A stretch of DNA of 64,000 bases from Sambucus nigra (Eukaryota; Streptophyta; Magnoliopsida; Dipsacales; Adoxaceae). The stretch covers positions 11,763,133 to 11,827,132 of the forward strand of contig OX422220.1 of NCBI GenBank assembly GCA_949130495.1. Reading direction: 5' to 3'. A program made the translations under genes and the position numbers. This document shows, in pieces, positions 45,733 through 57,650 of the stretch; position 1 is the first letter of the stretch; each line of letters opens with the position of its first letter. The notes below the pieces were generated by a model. That model did not search any database, was not told where the DNA came from, and saw nothing but the letters and a program-made list of their open reading frames with translations.

Positions 45733-45924
45733 TTTTTTTGGTATCATACGACGTGGTGTCCGGGATAGCTTACGCGCACCTCGACTAATCCCTGCTCGTA
45801 GTGCGTAGCTTCTGCTAGCAAAGCATTATTTTGACAGTGCCGGGGATCGAACTGGGGACCAAACCCAATCCACCCCTAAGACTATCCCAGTGGCAGCCTT
45901 ATACCACTGGGCCAAGAGTCTTGG
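45733..45924 (-). mobile_element. tRNA-derived SINE with target duplication
   Basis: Read on the minus strand it begins with a tRNA-like region: an A-box-type TGGCCCAGTGGT, then a perfect B box GTTCGATCC. It continues to a plant-SINE-like body (GATTAGTCGAGGTGCGCG, CCGGACACC) and ends in a short A run (45733-45740 as T on the plus strand). Imperfect 18-bp flanks TAATCTGTATATATTAAT (45715-45732) and TTATCCGTATGTATTAAT (45925-45942) look like the target duplication. Four differences suggest an old insertion. Confidence 0.8.
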
Positions 45925-46085
45925 TTATCCGTATGTATTAATATATGTTTATGTGCATACTATTTTATATATGTAGTATTATATATGTACGATATTATAG
46001 TATTATATGAATGTTAATGTATGGTATTATATTATATACATGCGTGGCAATTTGCTAATTAATTTGATGACATGTGAGATGCGTG

Positions 46086-46089
<4 letters not shown>

Positions 46090-46118
<29 letters not shown>
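46090..46118. repeat. (AT)n microsatellite flanking X1
   Basis: About 14 AT units directly adjoin the left LTR of X1. Another AT run (57651-57667) adjoins its right end, so X1 probably landed in an AT microsatellite. This hides any target duplication. Confidence 0.9.
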
Positions 46119-46120
<2 letters not shown>

Positions 46121-49100
46121 CACCCCGTAATTTTGAGGATTTAGTATTTAATTATTTTTGGGAGAAAGAAAATTATTTAAATTGGAGAAACCTAAATTTA
46201 TGACTTGGAGAATTTATTTGAATGGGAAGAATTAATTATATTTGGCGACTTTAAGTTTAATTGTTCAATTTATTATGTGTCGCATTTTTGAGGTCGAAAT
46301 TTGAGAATGTTATAAATTATTTCGAATGACAATTTTGAGTGCACGGTTGAGTCCGGAGGGGTCGATATAGTCAAAAAAGAGTATCCGGGGGTAGTAATCG
46401 GATCTCGGGCTATTTTTGCACATAGTCGAGCCCACAGGGGGATTTGGGACATTTCAATTAGGCCCATGTGACCAAAAATGGGATTAGGGATTTTAAACCT
46501 AATTGAGGGAGTGTTGAACGGAAGTTGACACAACTGTAAACCTATAGCTTGAGCGGAAATTAGGGGAAGCAAATCATGAGCCAATTGGGGATCTTTTGGA
46601 GTCAAATTACAGGATAAAGTGAGTGTTCGTCATCAACCATCCTCTGAACCAACGGATCAGACTCTACGAACAATCAGAGGCAAGTGTTTAGGCATTGTGA
46701 TTCTTAAAATAGGTGATAACCAATTCATATTATGTTAGGTGTATATGAAAATCCATTTTCGGTGTGTAACCATAATTGAAAATGAGTTTTTTCTAAATTA
46801 GAGTAATGGATAGATTTAATTACTCAATGGATGCTAAGTTATGAATTGGGACTATTGAGATTGGATTGTAGGGTGAATTACAATATGTATTGGTGATTAA
46901 TTTGACTAAGAATGATGAGGTTGAATTCGGTAAAACGAGACCCGGGTTAAAAACCCAAATTGGATATACCCAGAGTTATATATAAATTTTATGATAAATT
47001 AAGGTCTCTAGGATGTTTATAACCTTTTTCTTATGTGGAGGTATCGTTAGTTATGCTTGGGTTAGAACAGGGGAGGAGATAAAACCTTGGAGAAAGTCAT
47101 CAATGGCGAAACAGAAGGTCGGAGAAGGAACAGACCTATTCGATCGATCGATAGATGGAAAGGATCGATCGATTGATGGTCCCAGATTTTGGCAGATTGG
47201 CTAGTTTAATATATAAGGGGAAATTAATTTAAGATTTATTCCCCTACTTTTTATTTAGTGATGAATGCATATGTAGAACATATTCCTTAGCAATTATAAG
47301 GGGATATAATTGGATTTAGGAGGGTAATGATTGGATGTCTCAAGGGATGAATTTGGGAAATAAATTTTAGTATTAATTTCAGACCGAGGGAAAATGTTCG
47401 GGTATTGTAGTTGAGTGGCACTGCATTATAAAATGAATTGAGGTGTAATTAATTAATTAGGGGGCAGAATATAGAATCGGGTATTAACGATGGTACAGGC
47501 CAAGTGAGCAAGTCCGGGTATATTGGTTGGGCGACACCAAATATTAAATTAATTGATGAGTAAATTAATTAAATTAGAGTCAGACTGTAGACTCGGGAAG
47601 GTAATAAATTAATTAAGGAGAAAATTAATTAATTGAGTCGGACCATAGACTCGAAAATATATGCAGGCTAGTGTTACGGGTTTTAGTACACAGTAAAGCC
47701 GAGATTTATATTATATATATACGATGTGGTGATAGTATATATATATATATGTATGTACTTTGTGTGTGGTGTTAAATATCAGTGGCTAGATATTTAATTA
47801 AATTTGCGTACTCTAGTGCTATTAAGGGAGGTTACGCGATATGGGTGAATCCCCTAGCTTGAAGAGTAGGGCGATTATATTCCCAGGTAATAGCTTCCAT
47901 TATATGGGTGAGGGTCTTATCTCACTTTCAGGTAGGAAATATGATCGCCTACAACGTTTATGTTTTTGGCCCAGTTCACGAGAGAGTTCGACTTGGGGTA
48001 ACTAGGTTAAGTGAGAACACCTGGTATAATATCACTTTAGAGGAAATCATCCGACGAGGGTATACTCGGAAGGATGGATATACATAGGACACGTGTGTGG
48101 ATGTTGTGGTATAATTACGTATAGAAAATTATAGAAAATTAGATACGGGTAATAAATACATGTTGCGAGAATGAATGTATTTTATATAACTAGTGAGAGC
48201 GTTATATAGTTTATTTAAAAAGGATAATTTATGGAAGACAAGCATGGGATTGTTGTATTATAAATTTTACGTATATGTTGGAAAAAAGATTATATACGGC
48301 ATTAAATACATAGGTGAGAAATTGCATTTACTTATATAACTTGTATCACGATTATATGTTATTATTTAAAAGTGAATTAATTAAGTTAATGTCAGAGATC
48401 ACAAACCATGGATAATAATACTCGGTTTAGATTAGATTGGTAAGGGATAATTATACCAGGATTAGTTGGACGGGATAGCACAACTAGGTGGGGTTAAGGA
48501 AACCGTTAGGTGTGCACATTTATGGAGAGTGAGTATATCCTCAAGAGAGTGCGACACTAACTTAAATATGAAGAGCATTCATGTATTTTAAATTACTGCA
48601 GTTAATTAACTTGCTAAATATTTTCAAAATATTTTGGGCTCTAACCCTTGCTATAAAATTATTTTCAAAACCTTTTAGGTACCCAGCCACAGGGACGCCA
48701 TGATTGATATTCTATTCCAGGTACACGGAGCTGTGGAATATGTGAATGTTAACAGGATCTTGGATTAGATGCATTATTCATTCTTTCCTAGAGTAGGAAT
48801 CATCTATCAGTTCCAGTTTTACTTAGGGCTTGTTGCCCAGACTTTTCGGTACAATTTTCAGATTCATTTATTCAGTTGTTGAATGATTGTTGTTGGACTA
48901 TTTACTTTAGTGGCGATAGTTTTTTCGGCAAACAATTTAATTATTTATTCAGTTGATTTAATTCAGTCGTTGTGTATGACTCGTATGATATTCCCGCATG
49001 TTATTATTTTGTTTATAAAAAAAGATAAAAATTTGGCACCGGCTTTTTAGAATACTAGGTGGTTAGTAGGTTTTTGAAAAGGTTTTCGACAGTTATGCTA

Positions 49101-49178
49101 AGAATGAACCAACTGGGATTCCTGTTTTAATTTGATATAGGACTGATCACCCGGTATTTTATTAGGCGGTGTGTCACA
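46116..49178 (+). repeat. X1 5' LTR (LTR-A)
   Basis: A 3,063-bp LTR. The start reads TATAACACCCCG (TG changed to TA) and the end GTGTCACA. It is alignable with 51687-57650 after removing S1 from the latter. Divergence is noticeable in the first 100 bases (about 7 differences), so X1 is older than T1. It contains a palindrome cluster at 47141-47179 and conserved splice-like sites (46680, 48678). Confidence 0.85.
46680..48678 (+). other. Predicted GC-AG intron inside LTR-A
   Basis: The donor reads CAGAG|GCAAGTG, a strong GC-type site. The acceptor is TTTTCAAAACCTTTTAG followed by GTACCCAGCCACAGGGACGCC. Both are conserved in S1 and S2, and the acceptor in all five LTR copies. Prediction only. 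Confidence 0.45.
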
Positions 49179-49180
49179 GA

Positions 49181-49192
49181 TGGTATCAGAGC
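49181..49192 (+). other. X1 primer binding site (initiator tRNA-Met)
   Basis: TGGTATCAGAGC, the standard plant initiator-tRNA-Met primer site, two bases after the LTR end. Confidence 0.92.
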
Positions 49193-49369
49193 ATCAGGTT
49201 CTAGTATCCTTAGGATCTGTGCATTTTTTCACGTTTCAGCTTAGCGTTTCTTGATATAGAGCCCTATCATAGGATTGTTTTATTCTTATACCTATGCATA
49301 TTTACGTTCTTCTGCCAATCTTTTTATTTTAATGGTGAACTTCTACGATTCAATTCTGATTTTAGATGC

Positions 49370-50575
49370 TGCCTAGGAGAGAGAGAGTAGCTAGGGCAGT
49401 AGAGGGAGATGAGACTAGAGAGGCTCATCAGGAGCCAGAGTTATCGTAACAACTGCCAGAAATGATTTCGGCTGCATAGGTGACCGAATTAGTGGCAGGG
49501 GAAGTGAAATAGACAATGACTGCAATGACAAGATAGTTTCCATGAGATCAGATCAGCCACAGCTATTGCTGGTACTAGATGTTTAGGCCCACCTAGGTCC
49601 ATCGGAGTGGCAGCAAGTACGAGAAGTATTTCAAAAAGTCCATCCACCAGAGTTTCGAGGGGGTTCAGATGTGGTGCTAGCATGTCAGTGGAACATAGAT
49701 ATTCATCATCACCTACGCATGGTAGATTGCAATGAGGTGCGAAAGAAAATGGTAGCCACTTTCAGGTTAGCGGGAGCAGCACTACAGTGGTGGGAGTCGA
49801 TCACAACAGTTGAGGAAAGGGATACATTAATTGTTGCAGAGTTTTGGGTTCGGTTTGATCGCCAGCATTTCCCTCTAGTAGTTGAGGCTAAAATGAGGAG
49901 AAAATTCAACGAGCTGACTCAGGAGGACCGTTCAGTGGCCAATTACGAGGAAGAATTCACTAGTTTGGCAAATTTTATACTGGATGATGTAAGCAACGAA
50001 GAGATATAGAAGTCGAGGTTCATGGATGGGTTAGTCTGGATGATCAAGCAACATTTGATTGGTAATACCGCATTAGTAGCTTATACAGATGTCGTTAATG
50101 CGACACTCATGCACTGCCAGGAATATCGCTTCCACATGGAAGAAAGCAGGAGGGGAGTGGAACCCAGCCAGATGGATAAATCATGAGGGAATAATACAAG
50201 TGGGGTATCCCAGCTGCAGACAGGGGGACATCAGGGGGAGGATTTCCGGCAAGGGAATCAGGCCAAGCGATTTAGATCTAGGGGCTATCGACAGGATGCC
50301 CAGGACTTTCGACAAGGCCAGCAAGGAAGGGATCAGTGGCAGGGTGAATTTATTAGTAGGTGTTTCATTTGTGGGGAAGCGGGACACGTGAAGAGATATT
50401 ATGCTAAGCAAGGCAGGGATCAACTACAGGACGAGGTTCTGGATATACAGCCACTACTACAAGTCATGGGTGCGTTCGGGCAGGGGGAAACCTCTCAGGA
50501 ACCCGAGGATCTGCCATTGCATCTAGAGTATGGAGGTAATTATATTTTTATCCTATGGGCATGGGGTATGTTTTG
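49370..50575 (+). pseudogene. gag: X1 gag with CCHC-type knuckle, broken
   Basis: It starts near RRERVARAVEGDETREAH with several stops. A clear Gag core follows (49740-50009): VATFRLAGAALQWWESI, FWVRFDRQHFP and ANYEEEFTSLANFI. The frame then stops at 50009. The last part (50340-50400) holds CFICGEAGHVKRYY, a knuckle whose final Cys is Tyr. Gag of this type is typical of chromoviruses. No protease or RT follows. Confidence 0.8.
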
Positions 50576-51650
50576 AATGACAGTGAGGGTGTCACAATAT
50601 AAAAAAATTATTTTCACTAGAGTTATCGAATTTAATGGGCGGGATGACTATAGCAACCATATTACATATATATATTTCTATGGTTGATTTATTTAGTGTT
50701 AACCCCAAGAGAGTGGAGTGTACACAGAGAGAAGGTTTGAATTGTACGAGGGGTCACTACTTTCGAAATTATGGGAATGGGGTGAATAATTTTCCAAGCA
50801 TTGGCTGGATAGCGATGGATTTGAACTATTGTGGATAGTGAGGGTAAGTTTTGGTGTTCGTGACACCAGGGTAAGAATGAATTTTGCTAGGTGTCACCTG
50901 AGAGGGCGTCTAGACTATATATATGTGTGTATATATGGTGTATTATGTGGTGCGATGGACACATAACGAGGTCTTGTGTTCTCATACTTTATCCCGGTAA
51001 GTAGGGGTATCTACTGAAGTGAATCTGGGTGGTTAGATTTATTTTCAAGCAGGGAGAGATAGCTCGGGGTTGATTTTGTGCAAAAACTAGTGATAGTAAG
51101 GGCGTTGTATTTTATGTTGTCTTTTATATCATAAGAGTAGGCGTGTATACTTTTGTGTTGAGAGACAAGTATTTGGGGGTACGTGTTATGGACTAAGGGT
51201 CTAACAGATCTCAATGACCGACAATGTTAGGTAGTAGTGTATCGGGGGGTTCCTTATTTGGATTTCTCTTTGCGAGGTGTCCCAGGCATGAAACTTAGCG
51301 CGACGTTGGAAGTGCAGAGATGTTTGGTCATTAGTACATGGGTCGGGTACCACGACTATTATTCATATATGTGATATGACTACGGGCTGGAAGTTATATT
51401 ACGGGTTACGGCTAGCGTAGTCGGGTAACTTTCATGAGGTTAAGCACGGGGACATGGCGTATGGGCACCTTGGTTAATTAGGGTAACTTTCATTCCGTTA
51501 AGCACGGGTACAGGGTGTATGGGCGCCCTGGTTAATTAAAATGTATATTTGTGTAACTCTTAGTTAGAAACGGGAGAGATAGATGCAACGATCTTAGAGT
51601 CACAGGACTATAGAGGGATATTCGAAGCTTGGAGCACTAAGCTTACCTTA
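50576..51650 (+). other. X1 internal remnant: pol missing, LTR-like debris
   Basis: No RT, RNase H or integrase motif is seen. Around 51205-51330 it matches a module otherwise found in LTRs S1 (53078-53179) and S2 (60984-61245), including CTTTGCGAG. At 51421-51540 a 60-base segment is tandemly duplicated (GGGTAACTTTCAT..TTAAGCACGGG..CAGG/CATGG). Confidence 0.55.
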
Positions 51651-51652
51651 AT

Positions 51653-51686
51653 TTCGAGGACGAAATTCCTTTGTAAGGGGGGAGCA
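51653..51686 (+). other. X1 3' signature and polypurine tract
   Basis: TTCGAGGACGAAATT (51653-51667) followed by AAGGGGGGAGCA just before the LTR. This pairing is very common at the 3' end of plant chromoviral internal domains. Confidence 0.85.
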
Positions 51687-52774
51687 TGTAACACCCCGTA
51701 ATTTTGAGGATTTAGTATTTAATTATTTTTGGGAGAAATAAAATTGCTTAAACCATAGAAACCTAAATTTATGATTTGGAGAATTTATTTGAGTGGGAAG
51801 AATTAATTGTATTTGGCGACTTTAAGTTTAATTGTTCAAATTATTGTGTGTCGCATTTTTTAGGTCGAAATTTGAGAATGTTATAAATTATTTCGGATGA
51901 CAATTCTAAGTGCACGGTTGAGTCCGGAAGGGTCGATATAGTCAGAAATGAGTATTCGAGGGGTAGTAATCAGGTCTCGGGCTATTTTAATTAGGCCCGT
52001 GTGACCAAAAATGGGTTAGGGGTTTTAAAACTAATTGAGGGAGTGTTGAACGACAGTTGACACAACTCTAAACCTAGAGCTTGATAGGGAATTAGGGGAA
52101 GCAAATCAAGAGTCAATTGGGTATCTTTTGGAGTCAAATTAAAGGACAAAGTGAGTGTTCGTCATCAACCATCCTCTGAACCAACGGATCAGACTCTACG
52201 AATGATCAGAGCATGTGGTAAACTATTGTGATTCTTAAAATAGTTGATAACCAATTCATATTATGGTAAGTGTATATGAAAATTCATTTTGAAAATGGGT
52301 TTTTATGAATTAGAGTAATGGATAGATTTAATGTAACAACCCGCCTAATGGGATACCGGGCGATCACTCCTATATCATATTAAAACAGGAGTCACATATG
52401 GATCATTCTTAGCATCACTGTCGAAAATCCATTTAATTACTAATATCCTATTAGGCGAGCGTTAAAATTTTAACTTAACTACTCTTTTAATCAATTAAAA
52501 TAAAACATCGACAATTAAATGCGTAAATGAACTGAAATGAAAATGAATTAAATTAAAATAACCGAACACTCGGTCCAAATTATACAACCATATCGAATAA
52601 CGCTAAAAGAATAACTAAATGCAATTGAGCCATTGGCTCGAAAGTTTATACAATACCTCCTATCTAGAGTACAAGGAAAGAAGCGTCTACCGAGAACCCG
52701 CAAGCATCCACAGCTGCTGCAGCAGACGTCTGACTCGAAAGAAATGACATCCAGGCGTCCCTGTGTCTGGACAA

Positions 52775-53201
52775 CTATGTATATATATAATATATAGCAA
52801 GAAAGGAAAGTAGATAAACGGGTCAGAGCCCGAATTTTTTGAAAATATTTTGCAAGTGCATAAATGGTTTATTTTTAGAAAAATAGTTTTATCTCATATT
52901 TAAATTGGTACCGCACTCCCATGAGATACCGCTCACCTCTCCTCTAGTAGTGCACACCTAACGCACCCTAACAACATACCCTAGTCAAGATATCCCTGCC
53001 TAACTAGTCTATCCCCTAACTACTATCTACCCCAGATAGTCCCAGTGCTAAAGGCTAAACTTCCCTCCATTCTCAACACTGCACTAAGTTCGTGCGTGGG
53101 GTGTCTCGCAAAGCGAAATCCAAACAAGGAACCCCCCCGATACACTACTACTTGGCAGGGTTAATGGTAGAGATCCATTAGGCCCGTAGAACACACAAAT
53201 G

Positions 53202-53244
<43 letters not shown>

Positions 53245-55198
53245 TTATAATTATATCCGGATAATATCTCTCGGACTGAGGTTTATTTATCATTATCTTA
53301 ATAATACTCATCCGGATCTACCTCCCGGACTGAGTTGTATTCTATACACAAAGTATTTGTCATTTTTATTTCAAAACTTTCCATGTCCCTTCTCATATCC
53401 AGGAAATGTATTAAAAGCCAATTCATTAGCATGAATTGCTTTATCACAACATATACTTTTTAAAAGCCAGTTTTATTATCATAAAAATGCTTTTCTATTT
53501 CAAAATATCCCATTTCCCTTTTTATATTAAGGAAATGTATTTAAAAGCCATTTTTATTATCATAAAAATGCTTTTACCATATCATATGCTTCCACATCCC
53601 TTCTTCCATCCGGGAGTGTTACCGAAGCTAAACATATAACCCATTTCCCTTCCTATATCCAGGAAATGTAATTAAAGCCAATCCATTATCATGAATTGCT
53701 TTAATATAACGCGTTCTAAGACCGCCCGTCCGGATTTCTCCACTGTGCGCGCCCCTAAATGGCTATCATCTTCCAGGGCCTATCATCAAGACAACCTGGG
53801 ATCCTACATCGCAAGACGTCGGGAAGCGGCCATGTGCCTGCGGGATAGTCAAGACCACACCCGAAATCTCCTAACCAGCGCAGAAAAATATATCAACAAA
53901 CGCTCACATGGCCTATAGGACTATATCCACCCTGCATTCATTAGCCAGGGGACTTCACCATATGTACGCAACTTCCCTTATGATAGCGATTTAGAGAGGT
54001 GTGTAATCCATATTTTATTAATTATGAAAAAAACAATTATTTACCATTTTGAAAATATTCATTTTTATTTTCAAAATCATTTCCATCATATTATATATAT
54101 ATATATATATATACCTAAGTCACACAGTCTATACATATCCTATATATTCCTCCTAGAATATATATATAATAACGGCCATAGTGGCCTATAGCCTTTAGCG
54201 ATAACGAATAATACCAAAGATTCCCTCCAGGAATCACAATCATGCATTCCTATAAGCATGATACTAAACCCAAAGTATTTTCTTACTTTGATGACTAATA
54301 ATTACCTTAATCAACTCGTAACGATTTATGGGATATCTCCAAATATAATAATTCACTCTAAGTGAATATACATATATATATATATTCCCAAATTGTCCTA
54401 ATTATCTCCTAGGGTACACTCAACAGTATTCGATATAATTATGCTTTCTATACGCATAATTATATAGGCCCATATGCCTACTAGAAATATCCTCGGGATT
54501 TATCTCATCCGATCAACCTTATATTTAGTGGGTTAAGGATTTCATTTCCCTGAACCCCAAGACTATACCTAGTCCAATTAATCATTTAGAAGTCCCTAAT
54601 ATAAATTAGGAACCCTAATCCATCACTTTCTACAAATATTCTATTTTCCTCGAAAATATAGATAAAGGGTTAAATGCTTAGAACCCTTACATTACCCTCC
54701 TACATTGCCTTAATTTATGGACCTTAAAGTCCTAAAAGGTCCCCTAGGTTATCACCTAATTAACCTCAAAGCAAGATGAAATGGAATCTATAACATCCAA
54801 ATCATCCCAAGAAAATTGTCCATTTTCAGCAGGGGTCGATCGATCGACCCTCATGATCGATCGATCGATCAAGTCGGGCAGCTTCTTCTCCGAGAAGTTG
54901 TTTCGGCCATGGAAGCTTCCCCTAAGCTTCCATCTCCTCACCCAACGGCCTACAACTTCTACCAACAACAAATACACCTATAATACGGGTTCTAAACATC
55001 CTAGAACCCGGAATCACCCAATATTTTTGGTTAATTTCTAAATTTCTCCAATTTACCATTTTTAGGGGTTTATTCGTTTTAACTCCCAAAAACCCGTTTT
55101 ATCCACGAATACCCAACCCAAAATCATTAGGATTTGTTATACCAACAATGATATGAGATATTTATGCATAAAAATAAATAAAGCAAGTAAACACTTGC
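52775..55198 (-). other. Predicted GC-AG intron inside S1
   Basis: The donor CACGAG|GCAAGTG ends its exon at 55199. The acceptor TATACATAG is followed by TTGTCCAGACACAGGGACGCC at 52774 (minus strand). Length 2,424. It matches the sites in LTR-A and S2. Confidence 0.5.
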
Positions 55199-55344
55199 CT
55201 CGTGGATAAAATCCGACGTCCTCGAGCCGAATCCCGCGGAGGCTGGCCGGAATCTCCCCCTTTTTCCTCTTTTCTTCCCTCTCTCTCTCTCTCTCTTCCC
55301 TCTCTTCTTTCTCTTCTTTCTTCTCTTTTCTCCATCTCTCCCTC

Positions 55345-55352
55345 CTTTTATA
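55345..55352 (-). promoter_or_regulatory. TATA box of S1 LTR
   Basis: On the minus strand TATAAAAG in CTTATAAAAGGAGGG. It lies about 145 bases before the GC-type donor (55199/55198), with a purine-rich transcribed-strand leader between, which would make a short first exon of about 115 bases. Confidence 0.55.
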
Positions 55353-57650
55353 AGGAGAAATGGGTTTTAACCCTTTAAAACCCAAAAACGACTCGTTTAC
55401 TCAATTACGAGCCTATTTAACTCCAAAGTTACCCGGAACTCAATTTCGACAATCGGACACTCTTTTCTGACTGTCTCGGACATTACGAGACTCATGGCGC
55501 AGTCGAAATTTCAATCTGAGTTACTTGACCGCAAATCACTATTCCAACCCAAAATAAATAAATGCGGGTTTTCTACTCAAAATCTTACAACTTTTGTCGC
55601 AATACTCCATGACGACATATAATTAAATTATAGCGAGCTATATAGTCCCAAAATAACTACGATACCCATCAAAAATTATTAAATCCCAAAAATTACTATT
55701 TCGAGAAATTCTCCAACTTCCAAATTATACTTAATTAGGGGATTTAATCATTTCCAAAAGGGCGGGTTATTACATTTAATTACTTAATGGATGCTAAGTT
55801 ATGAATTGGGACTATTGATATTGGATTGTAGGGTGAATTACAATATGTATTGGTGATTAATTTGACTGAGAATGATGATGTTGAATTCGGTAAAACGAGA
55901 CCTCGGTGAAAAACCCAAATTGGATATACCCAGAGTTATATATAAATTTGATGATAAATTAAGGTCTCTAGGATGTTTAGAACTTCTTTCTTATGTGGAG
56001 GTATAGTTAGTTGTGCTTGGGTTAGAACAGGGGAGGAGATAAAACCTTAGAGAAATTCATTAATGGCGAAACAAAAGGTCGGAGAAGGAGCAGACCTGTT
56101 CGATTGATCGATGGTCCCAAATCTTTGGCAGATTGGCTAGTTTAATATATAAAGGGAAATTAATTTAAGATTTTTTTTCCCTTACTTTTTATTTAGTGGT
56201 GAATGCATATGTAGCACATATTTCTTAGCAATTATAAGGGGATATAATTGGGTTTAGGAGGGTAATGATTGCATGTCTCAAGGGATAAATTTGGGAAATA
56301 AATTTCAGTATTAATTTCAGACCGATGGAAAATGTCCGGGTATTGTAGTTGAGTGGTTAAATGAATTGACGTGTAATTAATTAACTAGGGGACGAAATAT
56401 AGAATTGGGTATTAATGATGGTACGGGCCAAGTGAGCGAGTCCGGGTATATTCGTTGGGCAACACCAAGTATTTAATTAATTGATGTGTAAATTAATTAA
56501 ATTAGGTTAAGTGAGCACACCTGGTATAATATCACTTTAGAGGAAATCATCCGGTGAGGGTATACTCAGAAGGATGGATATACATAGGACACATGTGTGG
56601 AAGTTTTGGTATAATTATGTATAGAAAATTATAGAAAATTATATACGGGTATTAAATACATGTTACGAGAATGAATGTATTTTATATAACTAGTGACACT
56701 ATTATATAGTTTATTTAAAAAGGATAATTTATGGAAGACAAGCATGGGATTGTTGTACTATAAATTTTACGTATATGATGGGAAAAAAATTATATACGGC
56801 ATTAAACACATAGGTGAGAAATTGTATTTACTTATATAATTTGTGTCACGATTTTATGTTACTATTTAAAAGTGAATTAATTAAGTTAATGTGAGAGATC
56901 ATAAACCATGGATAATAATACTCAGTTTATAGTAGATTGGTAAGGGAGAATTATACCAGGACTAGTTGGACGGGATATTACAACTAGGTGGGGTTATGGA
57001 AATCGTTATGTGTGCACATTAGTGGAGGAATGAGTAGAGCGACACTAACTTAAATATGAAGAGCATTCATGCATTTTAAATTACTATAGTTAATTAACTT
57101 GCTAAATATTTTCAAAATGTTTTGGATTCTAACCCTTGCTATAAAATTATTTTCAAAACCTTTTAGGTGTCCAGCCACAGGGACGCTAGGATTGATATTC
57201 TATTCCAGGGACACGGAGCTGCGGCATATGTGGATGCTAACATGAGCTTGGATTAGACGCATCATTCATTATTTCCTAGAGTAGGAATCATCTATCAGTT
57301 CCAGTTTTACTTAGAGCTTGTCACGCAGACTTTTAGTACAGTTTTCAAATTCATTTATTCAGTTGTTGAATAATTGTTGTTGTACTATTTACTTTAGTGG
57401 ACGACACTTTATTCGAAAAATAGTTTAATTATTTAGTTGATTTAATTCACTCGTTGTGTATGACTCATATTATATTTCTGCATGTTATTGTTTTGTTTAT
57501 AAAAAAAAGATAAAAAATTTGGCAGTGGTTTTTTGGAATACTAGGTGGTTAGTAGGTTTTTAAAAAGGTTTTCGACAGTGATGCTAAGAATGAACCAACT
57601 GGGATTCCTATTTTAATTTGATATAGGACCGATCACTAGGCATTTTATTA

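Larger units (their letters stand above)
52332..55774 (-). mobile_element. S1: 3.4-kb solo LTR nested in LTR-B, reverse orientation
   Basis: It begins TGTAACAACCCGCC and ends GGCGGGTTATTACA, near-perfect terminal inverted repeats of about 14 bases. It is flanked by TTTAA (52327-52331 and 55775-55779). Its left end matches the end of the X1 LTR on the opposite strand, so it is a related LTR in reverse. No internal domain or second LTR, hence a solo LTR. It contains (AT)n at 53207-53240, a C/T-rich run at 55258-55334 and paired palindromes at 54835-54870. Confidence 0.9.
46116..57650 (+). mobile_element. X1: long-LTR Ty3/gypsy element, chromovirus-like, pol deleted
   Basis: Two LTRs of about 3 kb (46116-49178 and 51687-57650, the latter with an insertion) flank a 2.5-kb internal part. 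That part has an initiator-tRNA-Met primer site, a broken gag with a zinc knuckle and the typical TTCGAGGACGAAATT plus purine tract before the right LTR. Pol is missing. LTR size, TGTAACACCCCGTAATTTTG start, primer site and 3' signature suggest the Tekay/Del group, which I cannot confirm without pol. Confidence 0.85.
51687..57650 (+). repeat. X1 3' LTR (LTR-B), interrupted by S1
   Basis: Starts TGTAACACCCCG and matches LTR-A. It is interrupted at 52332-55774 by solo LTR S1. Relative to LTR-A it lacks about 430 bases at 56508 (LTR-A about 47575-48007). It stops about 17 bases short of the expected end, running into an AT tract. The equivalent of the GC donor is altered near 52206 but the acceptor is intact (AG at 57165-57166). 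Confidence 0.82.

Noticed and set aside
47013..47204. Small ORF in LTR-A with DRSIDG repeats, and its counterpart in S1 (54781-55041)
   Set aside because: The repeated peptide is a by-product of GATCGATC palindromes; the frame is not kept in LTR-B or S2.
55137..55385. Minus-strand ORF rich in Arg and Glu
   Set aside because: It translates the C/T-rich microsatellite at 55258-55334 in the LTR leader; no coding evidence.
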